Counted from the stretch's first letter, positions 37,661 to 46,583 are shown. The stretch is 64,000 bases of DNA from Octadecabacter ascidiaceicola (GCF_900185015.1 NZ_FXYD01000004.1:62001-126000), one strand, 5' to 3'. Numbers and translations are program-made. Notes: generated from the sequence alone by a model not told the origin.

Positions 37661-38478
37661 CGAGCGGCTTCCCAACTCGCTGATGCGTGTTTGCGCGTGA
37701 AGAATTCGAGCATCAAGCCAATCATAATGAAGATGATCGCGACTTTGAGCGGGTAGCTGATGGAGCTGTAATGAGGATTGTAGTTGAGGAAGGTATAGCC
37801 ACGGGCTTGGTCGATGCAGTGAAACAGAGGGTTCCAGTCAAACATCGCAAGCATGTGGCTGGGGAGCGCGTTGGCCACAAACATTTTACCTGAGGCGATC
37901 ATATTCGCGCGGGCATAAATCGAAGATGCGATCTGCACGACACCCGGTATCCACGGCTTCAATGATAAAAGGACGACCCCGACAGCCACGCCGGTGAACC
38001 AAGCTAATAAAATCATAGCCATCGCACCCGCTGGATCAAGAATTGTGATTGGTCCGAAAATCACATGGTACAAGTACAACACGACCGCCATTGAAAGCAT
38101 TTGCATATAGAGCGTTGCGATCGCTGACGAGGTAATTGCGACAATCGTATTCATCGGCGCATGTTTCATCATCGCTGAGGTCGGACCTTCAGAACCAAGA
38201 ACGGCGCCCATTGCTTTGTTATGGGTCATGAACAAGAAAATTCCTGACATGATGAAAAGTAAGAAGTCACCACGGATTGCTGAGCCTTTTAGGCCCAAGA
38301 CTGAAAACATGAAGTAAAAGGCGCCAACAAAAATAATTGTCTGCATCATATTCAAAAGCAGACCTATCAAAGCATTGCGATGTTCCTGACGGACATTGCG
38401 AACGACCGAATGGTAGATCAGCCCTAGCATTGAAAATGCTGAGTGCGATCTGCTTAAATTGCGTCTTGCTTCGAACAT
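37657..38478 (-). CDS. ABC-2 type permease, KpsM-like polysaccharide exporter
   Basis: 273 residues with about six membrane helices and a basic N-terminus. The pattern resembles KpsM/Wzm permeases (VVRNVRQEHRNALIGLLL; FDWNPLFHCIDQARGYTFLNY), which export capsule or O-antigen across the inner membrane with a separate ATPase. No ATPase gene adjoins it, so KpsT and the rest of the exporter must lie elsewhere if it is functional. The stop overlaps the SH3 protein start. Divergent from cysQ-kdsB-galU and the glycosyltransferases, which suits a role in exporting their product. Confidence 0.86.
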   Translation of the reverse strand: MFEARRNLSRSHSAFSMLGLIYHSVVRNVRQEHRNALIGLLLNMMQTIIFVGAFYFMFSVLGLKGSAIRGDFLLFIMSGIFLFMTHNKAMGAVLGSEGPTSAMMKHAPMNTIVAITSSAIATLYMQMLSMAVVLYLYHVIFGPITILDPAGAMAMILLAWFTGVAVGVVLLSLKPWIPGVVQIASSIYARANMIASGKMFVANALPSHMLAMFDWNPLFHCIDQARGYTFLNYNPHYSSISYPLKVAIIFIMIGLMLEFFTRKHASASWEAAR

Positions 38479-38623
38479 TTTGTGCCTGCCAGTCGTCGCT
38501 TTTGCGGTTGAGTGCCGTTAATGGCACGAAAATCTTGCCGATCCTTTAGCACGAGACCATAAAGACCCAAATTTCGCGGATCAATAAAAAGAGCCGTGAT
38601 CGTAGATAAACTGGAGCAGTGTG

Positions 38624-39421
38624 ATGGATTTCGACAAGTTAACCGAAGTAATGCGGCGGCTATCTCTGGAAGCGGGCGATATTATCATGGACATCTATGA
38701 CGCTGATGACTTTGAGGTGAAATCGAAAAGTGACGACAGCCCGGTTACTGCAGCCGATGAAGCCGCTGATGCACATATCTCAGCAGGGCTACGAACTGCT
38801 TTCCCAGATGTTGCACTTGTAACCGAGGAACAAGCTGACAGTCACAGCGTCACCGCCAATACATTCCTGATTGTTGATCCGCTTGATGGGACTAAGGAAT
38901 TCATCCACCGCCGAGGCGACTTTACAGTGAACATTGCTTACGTCGAAAACGGCGCGCCGCAGCGGGGCGTGGTTTATGCACCGGCAAAAGGCCGCTTGTT
39001 TTACACGAACGCGGCAGGCGTTTCTGTTGAAGAAGTTGGTGAACTGGACAAGACTACAATCGGTACGACGATTCCGATTTCAGTAAGTACGCCAGACAAC
39101 ACGGGCCTCATGGTTGTCGCGTCTAAGTCGCATCGTGATCAAGCAACGGATGACTACATCAACAAATATGCCGTAAACGATATGAAAAGCGCGGGTTCTT
39201 CGTTGAAGTTCTGTCTTGTCGCGACAGGTGAAGCAGACATTTACCCGCGCGTTGGCCGTACCATGGAATGGGACACGGCTGCCGGGCATGCGGTGCTAAC
39301 AGGCGCTGGTGGGCATGTCGTTCGCTTTGACGATCACACGACACTATCTTACGGCAAAGAAGACTTCGCCAACCCGTTTTTCATCGCCTACGCACCGGGC
39401 ATTGAATTGAAGTTGCCGTAA
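38624..39421 (+). CDS. cysQ: 3'(2'),5'-bisphosphate nucleotidase
   Basis: 265 residues; ATG 38624 is 7 bases after GGAG, better than the GTG at 38621. Inositol-monophosphatase fold that hydrolyses 3'-phosphoadenosine 5'-phosphate (PAP) to AMP. Metal-binding motifs: VTEEQ (~67), DPLDGTKEFIHRRGDFTVNI (~86-105) and EWDTAAGHAVL (~212). PAP is the by-product of both PAPS reduction and sulfotransferases, and a sulfotransferase gene lies 6.5 kb downstream on the same strand. The stop overlaps kdsB (TAATG). Confidence 0.94.
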   Translation: MDFDKLTEVMRRLSLEAGDIIMDIYDADDFEVKSKSDDSPVTAADEAADAHISAGLRTAFPDVALVTEEQADSHSVTANTFLIVDPLDGTKEFIHRRGDFTVNIAYVENGAPQRGVVYAPAKGRLFYTNAAGVSVEEVGELDKTTIGTTIPISVSTPDNTGLMVVASKSHRDQATDDYINKYAVNDMKSAGSSLKFCLVATGEADIYPRVGRTMEWDTAAGHAVLTGAGGHVVRFDDHTTLSYGKEDFANPFFIAYAPGIELKLP

Positions 39422-40221
39422 TGAGCGTACTTGTCGTCATCCCAGCCCGTTTCGCGTCAACACGTTATCCGGGCAAACCATTGGTCGAACTGCGTGGTGC
39501 GAATGGCAAAGGCAAAAGTCTAATCCAGCGATCTTGGGAAGCAGCCCAAGAAGTGAAAGGTGTCGATCGCGTTGTTGTCGCGACGGATGACGACCGTATC
39601 AAAGCTGCGGCTGAGGAATTTGGCGCTGAAGTCGTGATGACATCAACCGAATGTCAGAACGGAACTGAGCGCTGCGCCGAGGCGCTGGATGCTTTGGGCG
39701 GTGGTTTCGATATTGTCGTGAATTTGCAAGGTGATGCACCGCTAACACCTGCATGGTTTATTGAAGATTTGGTTGCTGGGCTGTCCGCGCATCCAGTTGC
39801 AGAAGTCGCAACTCCTGTTTTGCGCTGTGACGGGCGGGCGCTGAATGGCTTGCTAGAGGACCGCCGTCAGGGCCGCGTTGGTGGTACAACAGCGGTGTTT
39901 GGGGCAGACCACAATGCGTTGTTTTTCTCAAAAGAAGTCATTCCTTACACCGGCGAGGACTATAACGATGACGATGAAACACCGGTGTTCCACCATGTCG
40001 GTGTATATGGGTACCGACCGTCTGCCCTTGCCGCATACCCGCGCTGGGCGTCTGGTCCGCTTGAGTATCTCGAGGGTTTGGAGCAGCTGCGTTTTCTAGA
40101 ACGCGGCGCACATATGTTGTGTGTCGAAGTTGAAGCCCGAGGCCGTCAGTTCTGGGAACTCAATAATCCGGAAGATGTACCAAAGATTGAGGCCATGCTG
40201 TCTGAAATGGGACACAACTGA
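39421..40221 (+). CDS. kdsB: 3-deoxy-manno-octulosonate cytidylyltransferase
   Basis: 266 residues. Activates Kdo as CMP-Kdo for lipid A core or Kdo-linked capsule. N-terminal nucleotide-binding motif VVIPARFASTRYPGKPL, metal site NLQGDAPL (~101), HVGVYGYR (~193) and a C-terminal EGLEQLRFLE segment. Overlap with cysQ is one base. In this window the Kdo-pathway enzyme KdsD lies 10 kb away in the lpt operon. Whether this copy serves LPS or capsule (KpsU-like) cannot be told. Confidence 0.95.
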   Translation: MSVLVVIPARFASTRYPGKPLVELRGANGKGKSLIQRSWEAAQEVKGVDRVVVATDDDRIKAAAEEFGAEVVMTSTECQNGTERCAEALDALGGGFDIVVNLQGDAPLTPAWFIEDLVAGLSAHPVAEVATPVLRCDGRALNGLLEDRRQGRVGGTTAVFGADHNALFFSKEVIPYTGEDYNDDDETPVFHHVGVYGYRPSALAAYPRWASGPLEYLEGLEQLRFLERGAHMLCVEVEARGRQFWELNNPEDVPKIEAMLSEMGHN

Positions 40222-40335
40222 TTAAATTCGTAGAAGTTTCCCCGTGTGTGTGTCGGTTTGGTTATTTGTTGATTGGTTTTTTGATGATACCCTATTTCCA
40301 AAGCAGGACCCGCAAAGGGCAATAATAGGTAAAAC
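40222..40335. other. Leader region of galU
   Basis: T-rich stretch with (GT)5 at 40244-40253. It ends with AATAGGTAA (40324-40332), whose AGG probably serves as the galU ribosome site. The galU promoter should lie here; TTGATT and CTATTT about 17 bases apart are possible hexamers. Confidence 0.4.
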
Positions 40336-41229
40336 ATGAAAAAACGTGTGACGAAGGCAATCTTTCCCGTAGCTGGTTTGGGGACGCGTTTCCTGCCTGC
40401 AACAAAGGCTGTTCCAAAAGAAATCATGACGCTCGTGGATCGTCCATTGATCCAATACGCAATTGATGAAGCACGCGCTGCGGGCATCAAGGAATTCATT
40501 TTTGTAACCTCGCGTGGCAAGTCCGCGCTTGAGGACTACTTTGACATAGCACCTGAACTTGAAAGCACGCTTCGTAAGAAGGGCAAAACCGAAATGTTGG
40601 AAATGCTCAAGGCAACCAACATGGACAGTGGTGCAATTGCTTATATCCGCCAGCACAAAGCGCTTGGCCTGGGGCACGCCGTGTGGTGCGCACGCCGTTT
40701 GGTTGGCAATGAGCCCTTTGCAGTTATCCTTCCTGATGACGTAATCGCGGCGGAAAAACCATGTCTTCAACAGATGGTCGAAGCGCACGAAGAAACCGGT
40801 GGCTGTATGGTCGCTGCGATGGAAGTTCCTGAGGAAAAAGCATCTGCCTACGGTGTTCTCGACGTAAAAGAAGACTTCGGTTCGATGGTTTCTGTGAAAG
40901 GTCTGGTTGAAAAACCTCCCGTTGAAGAAGCACCATCTAACTTGGCTGTGATCGGGCGCTATATTCTGACGCCGAAGATTATGCAGAACCTCAACAAGAT
41001 CAAAACCGGCACTGGCGGTGAAGTGCAGCTAACGGACGCAATTGATGCTGAGCTGACTGAAGGTCGCGATGTGTTCGGTTACCGTTTCAAAGGCCAACGG
41101 TTTGATTGCGGTTCAAAAGCAGGCTTCTTGCAAGCAACCGTAGCCTTCGGAATGGCGCGGCCCGACTTGGGCGAAGAGTTCGGGGCATATCTACGTGAAA
41201 TGATGTCTATGCAGCAGGCAGCGCAGTAG
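40336..41229 (+). CDS. galU: UTP-glucose-1-phosphate uridylyltransferase
   Basis: 297 residues. Makes UDP-glucose for surface glycans. N-terminal AIFPVAGLGTRFLPATKAVP with the nucleotide-binding GxGTR and catalytic lysine, VDRPLIQYAIDEA, and VILPDDVI (~131). The C-terminal FKGQRFDCGSKAGFLQATV is characteristic. Length matches E. coli GalU. Twelve bases before the first glycosyltransferase, so it likely leads that transcript. Confidence 0.97.
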   Translation: MKKRVTKAIFPVAGLGTRFLPATKAVPKEIMTLVDRPLIQYAIDEARAAGIKEFIFVTSRGKSALEDYFDIAPELESTLRKKGKTEMLEMLKATNMDSGAIAYIRQHKALGLGHAVWCARRLVGNEPFAVILPDDVIAAEKPCLQQMVEAHEETGGCMVAAMEVPEEKASAYGVLDVKEDFGSMVSVKGLVEKPPVEEAPSNLAVIGRYILTPKIMQNLNKIKTGTGGEVQLTDAIDAELTEGRDVFGYRFKGQRFDCGSKAGFLQATVAFGMARPDLGEEFGAYLREMMSMQQAAQ

Positions 41230-41241
41230 CGCTGTCGTCAG

Positions 41242-42306
41242 ATGTTTCCTTTCACTCCGCAGACTGAGGATCACCAAGTCCACGGAACGCAGAATTTTCT
41301 AACGGATGCGTTTTTTTCATATCGGATGCGCTGGAAGCGTCGCCGTTTGCTGGTGCGTTCACTGCGTCGCCGTAAAGAGATTACACGCGCGGTCGAACGT
41401 CAGATTCCAAAGGCTGGGGTTTTGATTTTTTCGACCATGCGCAACGAAATGGTGCGACTAGAACATTGGCTTGCGTATTACAGAGCGCTGGGTGTTGCGC
41501 ATTTTCTTGTCGTCGATAACGCAAGCGATGACGGTACTGCCGAGTATTTGGCAGATCAATCGGATGTATCGTTATGGATGACACCGGAAAGTTATAAAGC
41601 ATCTCGGTTTGGTGTTGATTGGTTGTCATGTCTGCAGATGAAATACGGTGTTGGTCGTTGGTGCCTAACCGTCGATGCGGATGAGCTTCTGGTATATCCG
41701 GAAAGCGATGACCGTGGCCTTGATGACCTGACCGCACATCTTGATGCTACAGGGCGCGATGCGTTTGGCGCCCTTATGCTCGATATGTATCCCAAGGGGC
41801 CGGTTGGGCAGGCACAATATGAAACAGGCACCGATCCTATTCAGACTGTGCCTTGGTTCGATCCGGACAACTACCGCGCAAAGTTACATCCAGTGTTTGG
41901 GAACTTATGGATTCAAGGTGGCGTGCGCGATCGGGTTTTTTTTGGCAGCCAACCCGAACGCTCGCCGACGTTAAACAAGACCCCTTTGGTCAAATGGCGG
42001 CGCGGGTATGCGTATGTCACTTCGACCCATCAGATATTGCCTCGACGGTTGAACAAGGTGTTTGATTTGGGTGATCAAACCAACGTGTCAGGCGTTCTAC
42101 TACACACGAAATTTTTGCCCAACATTGGCGAAAAATCCGCAGAAGAGCTCTCGCGGGCGCAGCATTTTGAGAACAGTGACCTATATCAGCCGTACTACAA
42201 CGCATTGATTGACGATCCGGACCTTTGGTTTGAAGGGTCTGCCTATTATGAGGGTACGGCGCAACTTGAAGCCCTCGGGCTCATGACACGCGGAACGTGG
42301 GGATAA
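41242..42306 (+). CDS. Glycosyltransferase, GT2-like (PF13704-type), copy 1
   Basis: 354 residues. A basic N-terminal patch (RMRWKRRRLLVRSLRRRKE) precedes a GT-A fold: STMRNEMVRLEHWLAYYRAL, then the nucleotide-sugar motif VDNASDDGTAEYL (~93) and the metal-binding DADELLVYP (~150). Conserved blocks LMLDMYPKG, NKTPLVKWRRGYAYV and GLMTRGTW recur in the next gene, so they are a tandem duplicate pair. Acceptor and sugar are unknown. UDP-glucose from the adjacent GalU is a reasonable donor guess. Confidence 0.87.
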   Translation: MFPFTPQTEDHQVHGTQNFLTDAFFSYRMRWKRRRLLVRSLRRRKEITRAVERQIPKAGVLIFSTMRNEMVRLEHWLAYYRALGVAHFLVVDNASDDGTAEYLADQSDVSLWMTPESYKASRFGVDWLSCLQMKYGVGRWCLTVDADELLVYPESDDRGLDDLTAHLDATGRDAFGALMLDMYPKGPVGQAQYETGTDPIQTVPWFDPDNYRAKLHPVFGNLWIQGGVRDRVFFGSQPERSPTLNKTPLVKWRRGYAYVTSTHQILPRRLNKVFDLGDQTNVSGVLLHTKFLPNIGEKSAEELSRAQHFENSDLYQPYYNALIDDPDLWFEGSAYYEGTAQLEALGLMTRGTWG

Positions 42307-42354
42307 GGCATCACCTTTTCGAAAGGTTGCCTAATCTTCCTCTTTGTTTATTGA

Positions 42355-43467
42355 ATGGAAACAGTGGACAGTATTTGTTCGTGTTTTCAATGGTGTGTTA
42401 ACCATAAGGCACTAGCGAAGTTGATAGACTTTGCTGGCAAGACGGGAAGGACCAACTTGGGCGCCTTGACATCATATCGGCTTCGCCTTCAGCGAAAGCG
42501 CTGGCACCTGCGTGCCCGCCGCAAAAGTCGTGAGTTGTCAGTGGTTAAGGATCGGACCAGCCAGATCAAGCCAAATGATGTCTTCGTCTTTTCCACGTTC
42601 CGTAATGAGGACATCCGTCTACCGTATTTCTTTAAATATTACCGCGACTTAGGTGTTGATCACTTCTTCATGGTCGATAACGATAGTGACGACGGAGGTG
42701 GTGATTACGCTGCGAGCCAACCTGATGTTTCAGTCTGGAAGGCAAGTGGAAGCTATCGCAAGTCCCGTTTCGGCGTTGATTGGCTGAACCATCTCCAACG
42801 TAAGTATGCGGATGGCCACTGGACGTTGGTCGTCGATCCGGATGAATTTTTTATCTACCCGTTCTGCGATACGCGCCCGATCCGTGCGCTGACGGATTGG
42901 TTGGATGCGTCCGACATTCGCAGTTTTGGTGCGATGTTACTCGATATGTATCCCAAGGGTCGACTTGATGCGGTTCCGTACAATCGCGGCCAAAACCCGA
43001 TGGAAATCGCGTCTTGGTTTGATAGCGGAAACTACACGATCTCGAAGAATAACCTTTTCTATAATCTTTGGATTCAGGGTGGGCCACGTGCGCGAATGTT
43101 CTTCAAGGAAGAACCGTGGCGCGCGCCAGCATTAAACAAAACGCCGCTTGTGAAGTGGAGAAAAGATTACGCGTATGTGAGCTCAACACATATGATTTTG
43201 CCACGTGGTTTGAACCTTGTGTATGATGAATGGGGTGGGGAAAAAGCGTCAGGAATTCTGCTTCATGCCAAGTTCCTGGATACCTTCGGCGTAAAGGCAC
43301 AGGAAGAACTCTCACGGGGGCAGCACTACGCAGCATCGCACGAGTATAAAGCTTACGCTGAAGGAATTGCCCAGCATCCGGACCTATGGTGCAAGTGGTC
43401 TGAAAAGTACATCAACTGGCGTCAGCTTGAAATTCTCGGCCTCATGTCAAAGGGCAACTGGGCATGA
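42355..43467 (+). CDS. Glycosyltransferase, GT2-like (PF13704-type), copy 2
   Basis: 370 residues, paralogue of the preceding gene with the same blocks: STFRNEDIRLPYFFKYYRDL, VDNDSDDGGGDY (~105), VDPDEFFIYPF (~162), LLDMYPKG, NKTPLVKWRKDYAYV and GLMSKGNW. The metal motif reads DPDE where copy 1 has DADE. The exact start is uncertain; the ATG at 42355 has only a weak ribosome site and the first ~40 residues are not conserved. Stop overlaps the GT14 gene by ATGA. The 48-base gap from copy 1 holds a small hairpin (ACCTTT/AAAGGT, 42313-42327). Confidence 0.85.
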   Translation: METVDSICSCFQWCVNHKALAKLIDFAGKTGRTNLGALTSYRLRLQRKRWHLRARRKSRELSVVKDRTSQIKPNDVFVFSTFRNEDIRLPYFFKYYRDLGVDHFFMVDNDSDDGGGDYAASQPDVSVWKASGSYRKSRFGVDWLNHLQRKYADGHWTLVVDPDEFFIYPFCDTRPIRALTDWLDASDIRSFGAMLLDMYPKGRLDAVPYNRGQNPMEIASWFDSGNYTISKNNLFYNLWIQGGPRARMFFKEEPWRAPALNKTPLVKWRKDYAYVSSTHMILPRGLNLVYDEWGGEKASGILLHAKFLDTFGVKAQEELSRGQHYAASHEYKAYAEGIAQHPDLWCKWSEKYINWRQLEILGLMSKGNWA

Positions 43468-45158
43468 ACGTTGGTGTCGTCATACTGGTACACAATGCAT
43501 TTGATCGTGCCGAACAAGTGGTGCGCCATTGGTCTGCTGGCGGCTGCCCAGTCGTTATTCATGTCGACAAAAACGTGAAGCGAGCTGCACATGATGACTT
43601 CGTCAAAAGCCTCGCAGACGTACCAAACGTTTTGTTTTCCAAACGGCATCGTTGTGAATGGGGAACATGGGGATTAGTTGCCGCGTCGCAGTCCGCGTCG
43701 GCTATGATGCTGGCAAAGTTTCCAGATGTGCGTCATGTGTTTTTGGCGTCGGGATCATGTTTGCCACTTCGTCCTATCAAGGATCTGCAGGTTTATCTAG
43801 CCAAGCGTCCGCGCACTGATTTTATCGAGAGCGCGACAACCGCGGACGTTCCGTGGACGCAGGGGGGCCTCGACTTCGAACGCTTCACGCTTCGCTTCCC
43901 GTTTTCATGGCGCAAACATAGGTTCCTATTTGACCGCTACGTGGAATTTCAACGTCGGTTTAAGATGTTCCGTCGCGTCCCAGAAGGGATCGTTCCTCAC
44001 ATGGGTTCGCAGTGGTGGTGCCTAACTCGCCAGACTTTGTCTGCCATTTTGGAAGACCCGGACCGTAAGGTTTACGACACCTATTTTCGACGGGTCTGGA
44101 TTCCTGATGAAAGCTATTTTCAAACGCTTGTTCGACTCTATTCCCAAAGCATCGAAAGCCGCTCTTTGACGCTTTCCAAGTTTGACTATCAGGGTAAGCC
44201 CCACATCTTTTATGATGATCACCTACAGCTGTTGCGACGTTCAGATTGCTTTGTCGCGCGCAAGATTTGGCCGGACGCGAACCGACTTTACGATAACTTC
44301 TTAAACGAAGAGTACCCGCTCAAAGGCGCGGAGCCTAACCCAGGAAAGATCGACCGGATCTTCTCTAAGGCGGTTGAGCGACGGACCCGCGGACGTGCAG
44401 GTTTGTTCATGCAAAGCCGTTTGCCACGACCCGGACATGAGAACGGATTCACCTCGTCTCCGTATTCGGTTTTTGAGGGCTTCTCTGAACTTTTTGAAGA
44501 TTTCGAACCTTGGCTCGCGCGAATGACGGGTACGCGTGTGCACGGGCATTTGTATGCAAAAGACGGAGTCGAATTCGAAGGGCGCCAAACGACATTCAGC
44601 GGCGCATTATGTGATAATCCGAAACTGCGCGACCACCATGCGCAATTGTTTCTTGTGAACTTGATCTGGAACACACGAGGTGAACGTCAGTGTTTCCAGT
44701 TTGGCCCAAATGATAGCCAGCATGTGAGTTGGGATTTGGCAAAGGATCCAAACGCACAGATTTCCGTGATCTCAGGTGCATGGGCGATCCCGCTGTTTCA
44801 GTCGAACCGAAACTTCTCGGATATTCGTGCGGATGCTGCAGAGTTGCAGCGCCTAGAGAGCGAACACCTGAACGCCCTTCGTTCGCCTTTCGTCAAGGCG
44901 CGGATCCGAATTTGGACATTGGCCGAGTTCATTGAAACGCCGATGGAAGCGTTGCAAACCGTGCTAGACGAAATGGGCGCAAAGAATTTACGTCGTGTAA
45001 CAGAAGCCCCTAAGATGGCCGACTTAACAGGGTTTGGACAATTCCTCCAAAATTTAAAGAACCAAGGTATGCATCCATATCTTATGGGTGATTTCCCAGC
45101 TGATAATGTGTCCGTTAACGAACGTCCGACGCGGCGGAAACCTTATTTGGTACGATAG
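43464..45158 (+). CDS. GT14-family (core-2/I branching-type) glycosyltransferase with extra C-terminal domain
   Basis: 564 residues. Residues 1-270 match the beta-1,6-N-acetylglucosaminyltransferase family GT14: VVILVHNAFDRAEQVVRHW, VVIHVDKN, HVFLASGSCLPLRP (~92) and GSQWWCLTRQTL with the conserved Trp pair (~184), then WIPDESYFQTL. Residues ~290-564 form an additional domain that I recognise only as one attached to this family in Rhodobacteraceae (DUF5927, from memory); its function is unknown. The start overlaps the upstream glycosyltransferase; the sulfotransferase ATG follows 3 bases after the stop. Confidence 0.86.
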   Translation: MNVGVVILVHNAFDRAEQVVRHWSAGGCPVVIHVDKNVKRAAHDDFVKSLADVPNVLFSKRHRCEWGTWGLVAASQSASAMMLAKFPDVRHVFLASGSCLPLRPIKDLQVYLAKRPRTDFIESATTADVPWTQGGLDFERFTLRFPFSWRKHRFLFDRYVEFQRRFKMFRRVPEGIVPHMGSQWWCLTRQTLSAILEDPDRKVYDTYFRRVWIPDESYFQTLVRLYSQSIESRSLTLSKFDYQGKPHIFYDDHLQLLRRSDCFVARKIWPDANRLYDNFLNEEYPLKGAEPNPGKIDRIFSKAVERRTRGRAGLFMQSRLPRPGHENGFTSSPYSVFEGFSELFEDFEPWLARMTGTRVHGHLYAKDGVEFEGRQTTFSGALCDNPKLRDHHAQLFLVNLIWNTRGERQCFQFGPNDSQHVSWDLAKDPNAQISVISGAWAIPLFQSNRNFSDIRADAAELQRLESEHLNALRSPFVKARIRIWTLAEFIETPMEALQTVLDEMGAKNLRRVTEAPKMADLTGFGQFLQNLKNQGMHPYLMGDFPADNVSVNERPTRRKPYLVR

Positions 45159-45161
45159 AGC

Positions 45162-46583
45162 ATGGCCCAGTTTGATTACTTTGTTGTTCTTGCAGAAATG
45201 CGAACAGGATCCAATTTCCTTGAATCTAACATCAACGCGTTTGACGGATTGGAGTGCCACGGAGAGGCCTATAACCCGAGTTTTGTTGGTTACCCGAATG
45301 GTTCAAAAACACTTGGGATTTCGCTAGAAGAACGAAACGAAGACCCGTTGAAGATACTTGAGAAGGTTAAAGCCGCGGAAGGGCTGAATGGGTTTCGCTA
45401 TTTCAACGATCACGATCCGCGAGTGTTTGACCCAATGTTGGCTGACAAGCGGTGTGCTAAGATTATTCTGACGCGTAATCCTGTTGAGAGCTACGTGAGT
45501 TGGAAGATCGCAAAATCGACAGGCCAGTGGAAACTGACTGACGTAAAACGATTGCGCGAAGATACGATTTCATTCAACGCCGAAGAATTCAGTGACCACA
45601 TCAACAAACTGCAAGCGTTCCAAGTTCGGCTGCTCAACACGCTACAGAAATCCGGACAGACAGCTTTTTATATAGACTACGAAGACCTGCAGGATGTTGA
45701 GGTCATGAACGGCTTGGCGTCCTATCTCGGCATTGATGAGCGCCTTGAAGCACTGGACAAGTCTCTAAAAAAGCAAAACCCGAGTTCTCTGTCCGAAAAG
45801 GTTGAAAACTTCTCGGAAATGGAGGCTGCACTCGCACGGCTTGACCGTTTTAACTTAAACCGCACCCCTAACTTTGAACCGCGTCGCGGGCCCGCCGTGC
45901 CGAGCTATATTGCGGCATCGGAGTCCCCATTGATGTTCATGCCGATAAAGTCTGGTCCGATCGACGTGGTAAAGGATTGGTTGGCTGGGCTAGACGATTG
46001 CGAGCAAAAAGACTTGGTTTCACAGTTTACGCAGAAATCGCTTCGTCAGTGGAAACGTAACGTCAAAGGACACCGCAGTTTCGCCGTCGTGCGCCATCCA
46101 GTTGCGCGGGTACATGCTGCGTTCTGCTACAAAATTTTATCGACCGAGAAGGGCAGCTTCACGGCAATTCGAAATGTACTAAGAAAGCAGTTTAAGCTGC
46201 CTATTCCCGCAATATACCCTGATCCCGCTTACGGAGCTGCAGAGCACCGTGAGGCGTTCTTGGTTTTTCTGAAATTTGTTAAGTCAAACCTTGGTGGGCA
46301 AACTGCAATGCGCGTTGATGCGCATTGGGCGACCCAGTCTCAGGCTTTGCAAGGCTTTGCAGAATACACATCTCCTGATCTGATACTGCGCGAGGACCGG
46401 CTTGAAGAAGATCTTGCGATCTTGGCTTCTCAGGTTGGAAAGACAACGATGCCTGCCGTTCCTGAACAGACAGACCCGTTTGCAGACTTGTTAAATGATA
46501 TCTACGACGCCGACGTCGAAGCAGCGGTTTATGACGTCTACCAACGGGACTATATTGCCTTGGGGTATGGTGCTTACGCTTAG
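45162..46583 (+). CDS. Tandem-domain sulfotransferase
   Basis: 473 residues holding two sulfotransferase-like halves. The N-terminal half (1-~245) has a PAPS 5'-phosphosulfate loop MRTGSNFLES (~13-22), like NodH/Stf0 enzymes, and a 3'-phosphate site LTRNPVESYVSWK (~103). The C-terminal half (~255-473) resembles Sulfotransfer_2: FAVVRHPVARVHAAF (~307) and VDAHWATQSQAL (~386). However, its phosphate loop reads MFMPIKSGP instead of the usual HIPKTGGTS, and the conserved serine after RHPVAR is missing. The second domain may therefore be non-catalytic. Likely sulfates the glycan made by its neighbours, with CysQ removing PAP. Confidence 0.83.
   Translation: MAQFDYFVVLAEMRTGSNFLESNINAFDGLECHGEAYNPSFVGYPNGSKTLGISLEERNEDPLKILEKVKAAEGLNGFRYFNDHDPRVFDPMLADKRCAKIILTRNPVESYVSWKIAKSTGQWKLTDVKRLREDTISFNAEEFSDHINKLQAFQVRLLNTLQKSGQTAFYIDYEDLQDVEVMNGLASYLGIDERLEALDKSLKKQNPSSLSEKVENFSEMEAALARLDRFNLNRTPNFEPRRGPAVPSYIAASESPLMFMPIKSGPIDVVKDWLAGLDDCEQKDLVSQFTQKSLRQWKRNVKGHRSFAVVRHPVARVHAAFCYKILSTEKGSFTAIRNVLRKQFKLPIPAIYPDPAYGAAEHREAFLVFLKFVKSNLGGQTAMRVDAHWATQSQALQGFAEYTSPDLILREDRLEEDLAILASQVGKTTMPAVPEQTDPFADLLNDIYDADVEAAVYDVYQRDYIALGYGAYA

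Noticed and set aside
40244-40253. (GT)5 repeat as a phase-variation tract for galU
   Set aside because: Only five units, outside the coding sequence and not between likely promoter hexamers; too short to be persuasive.
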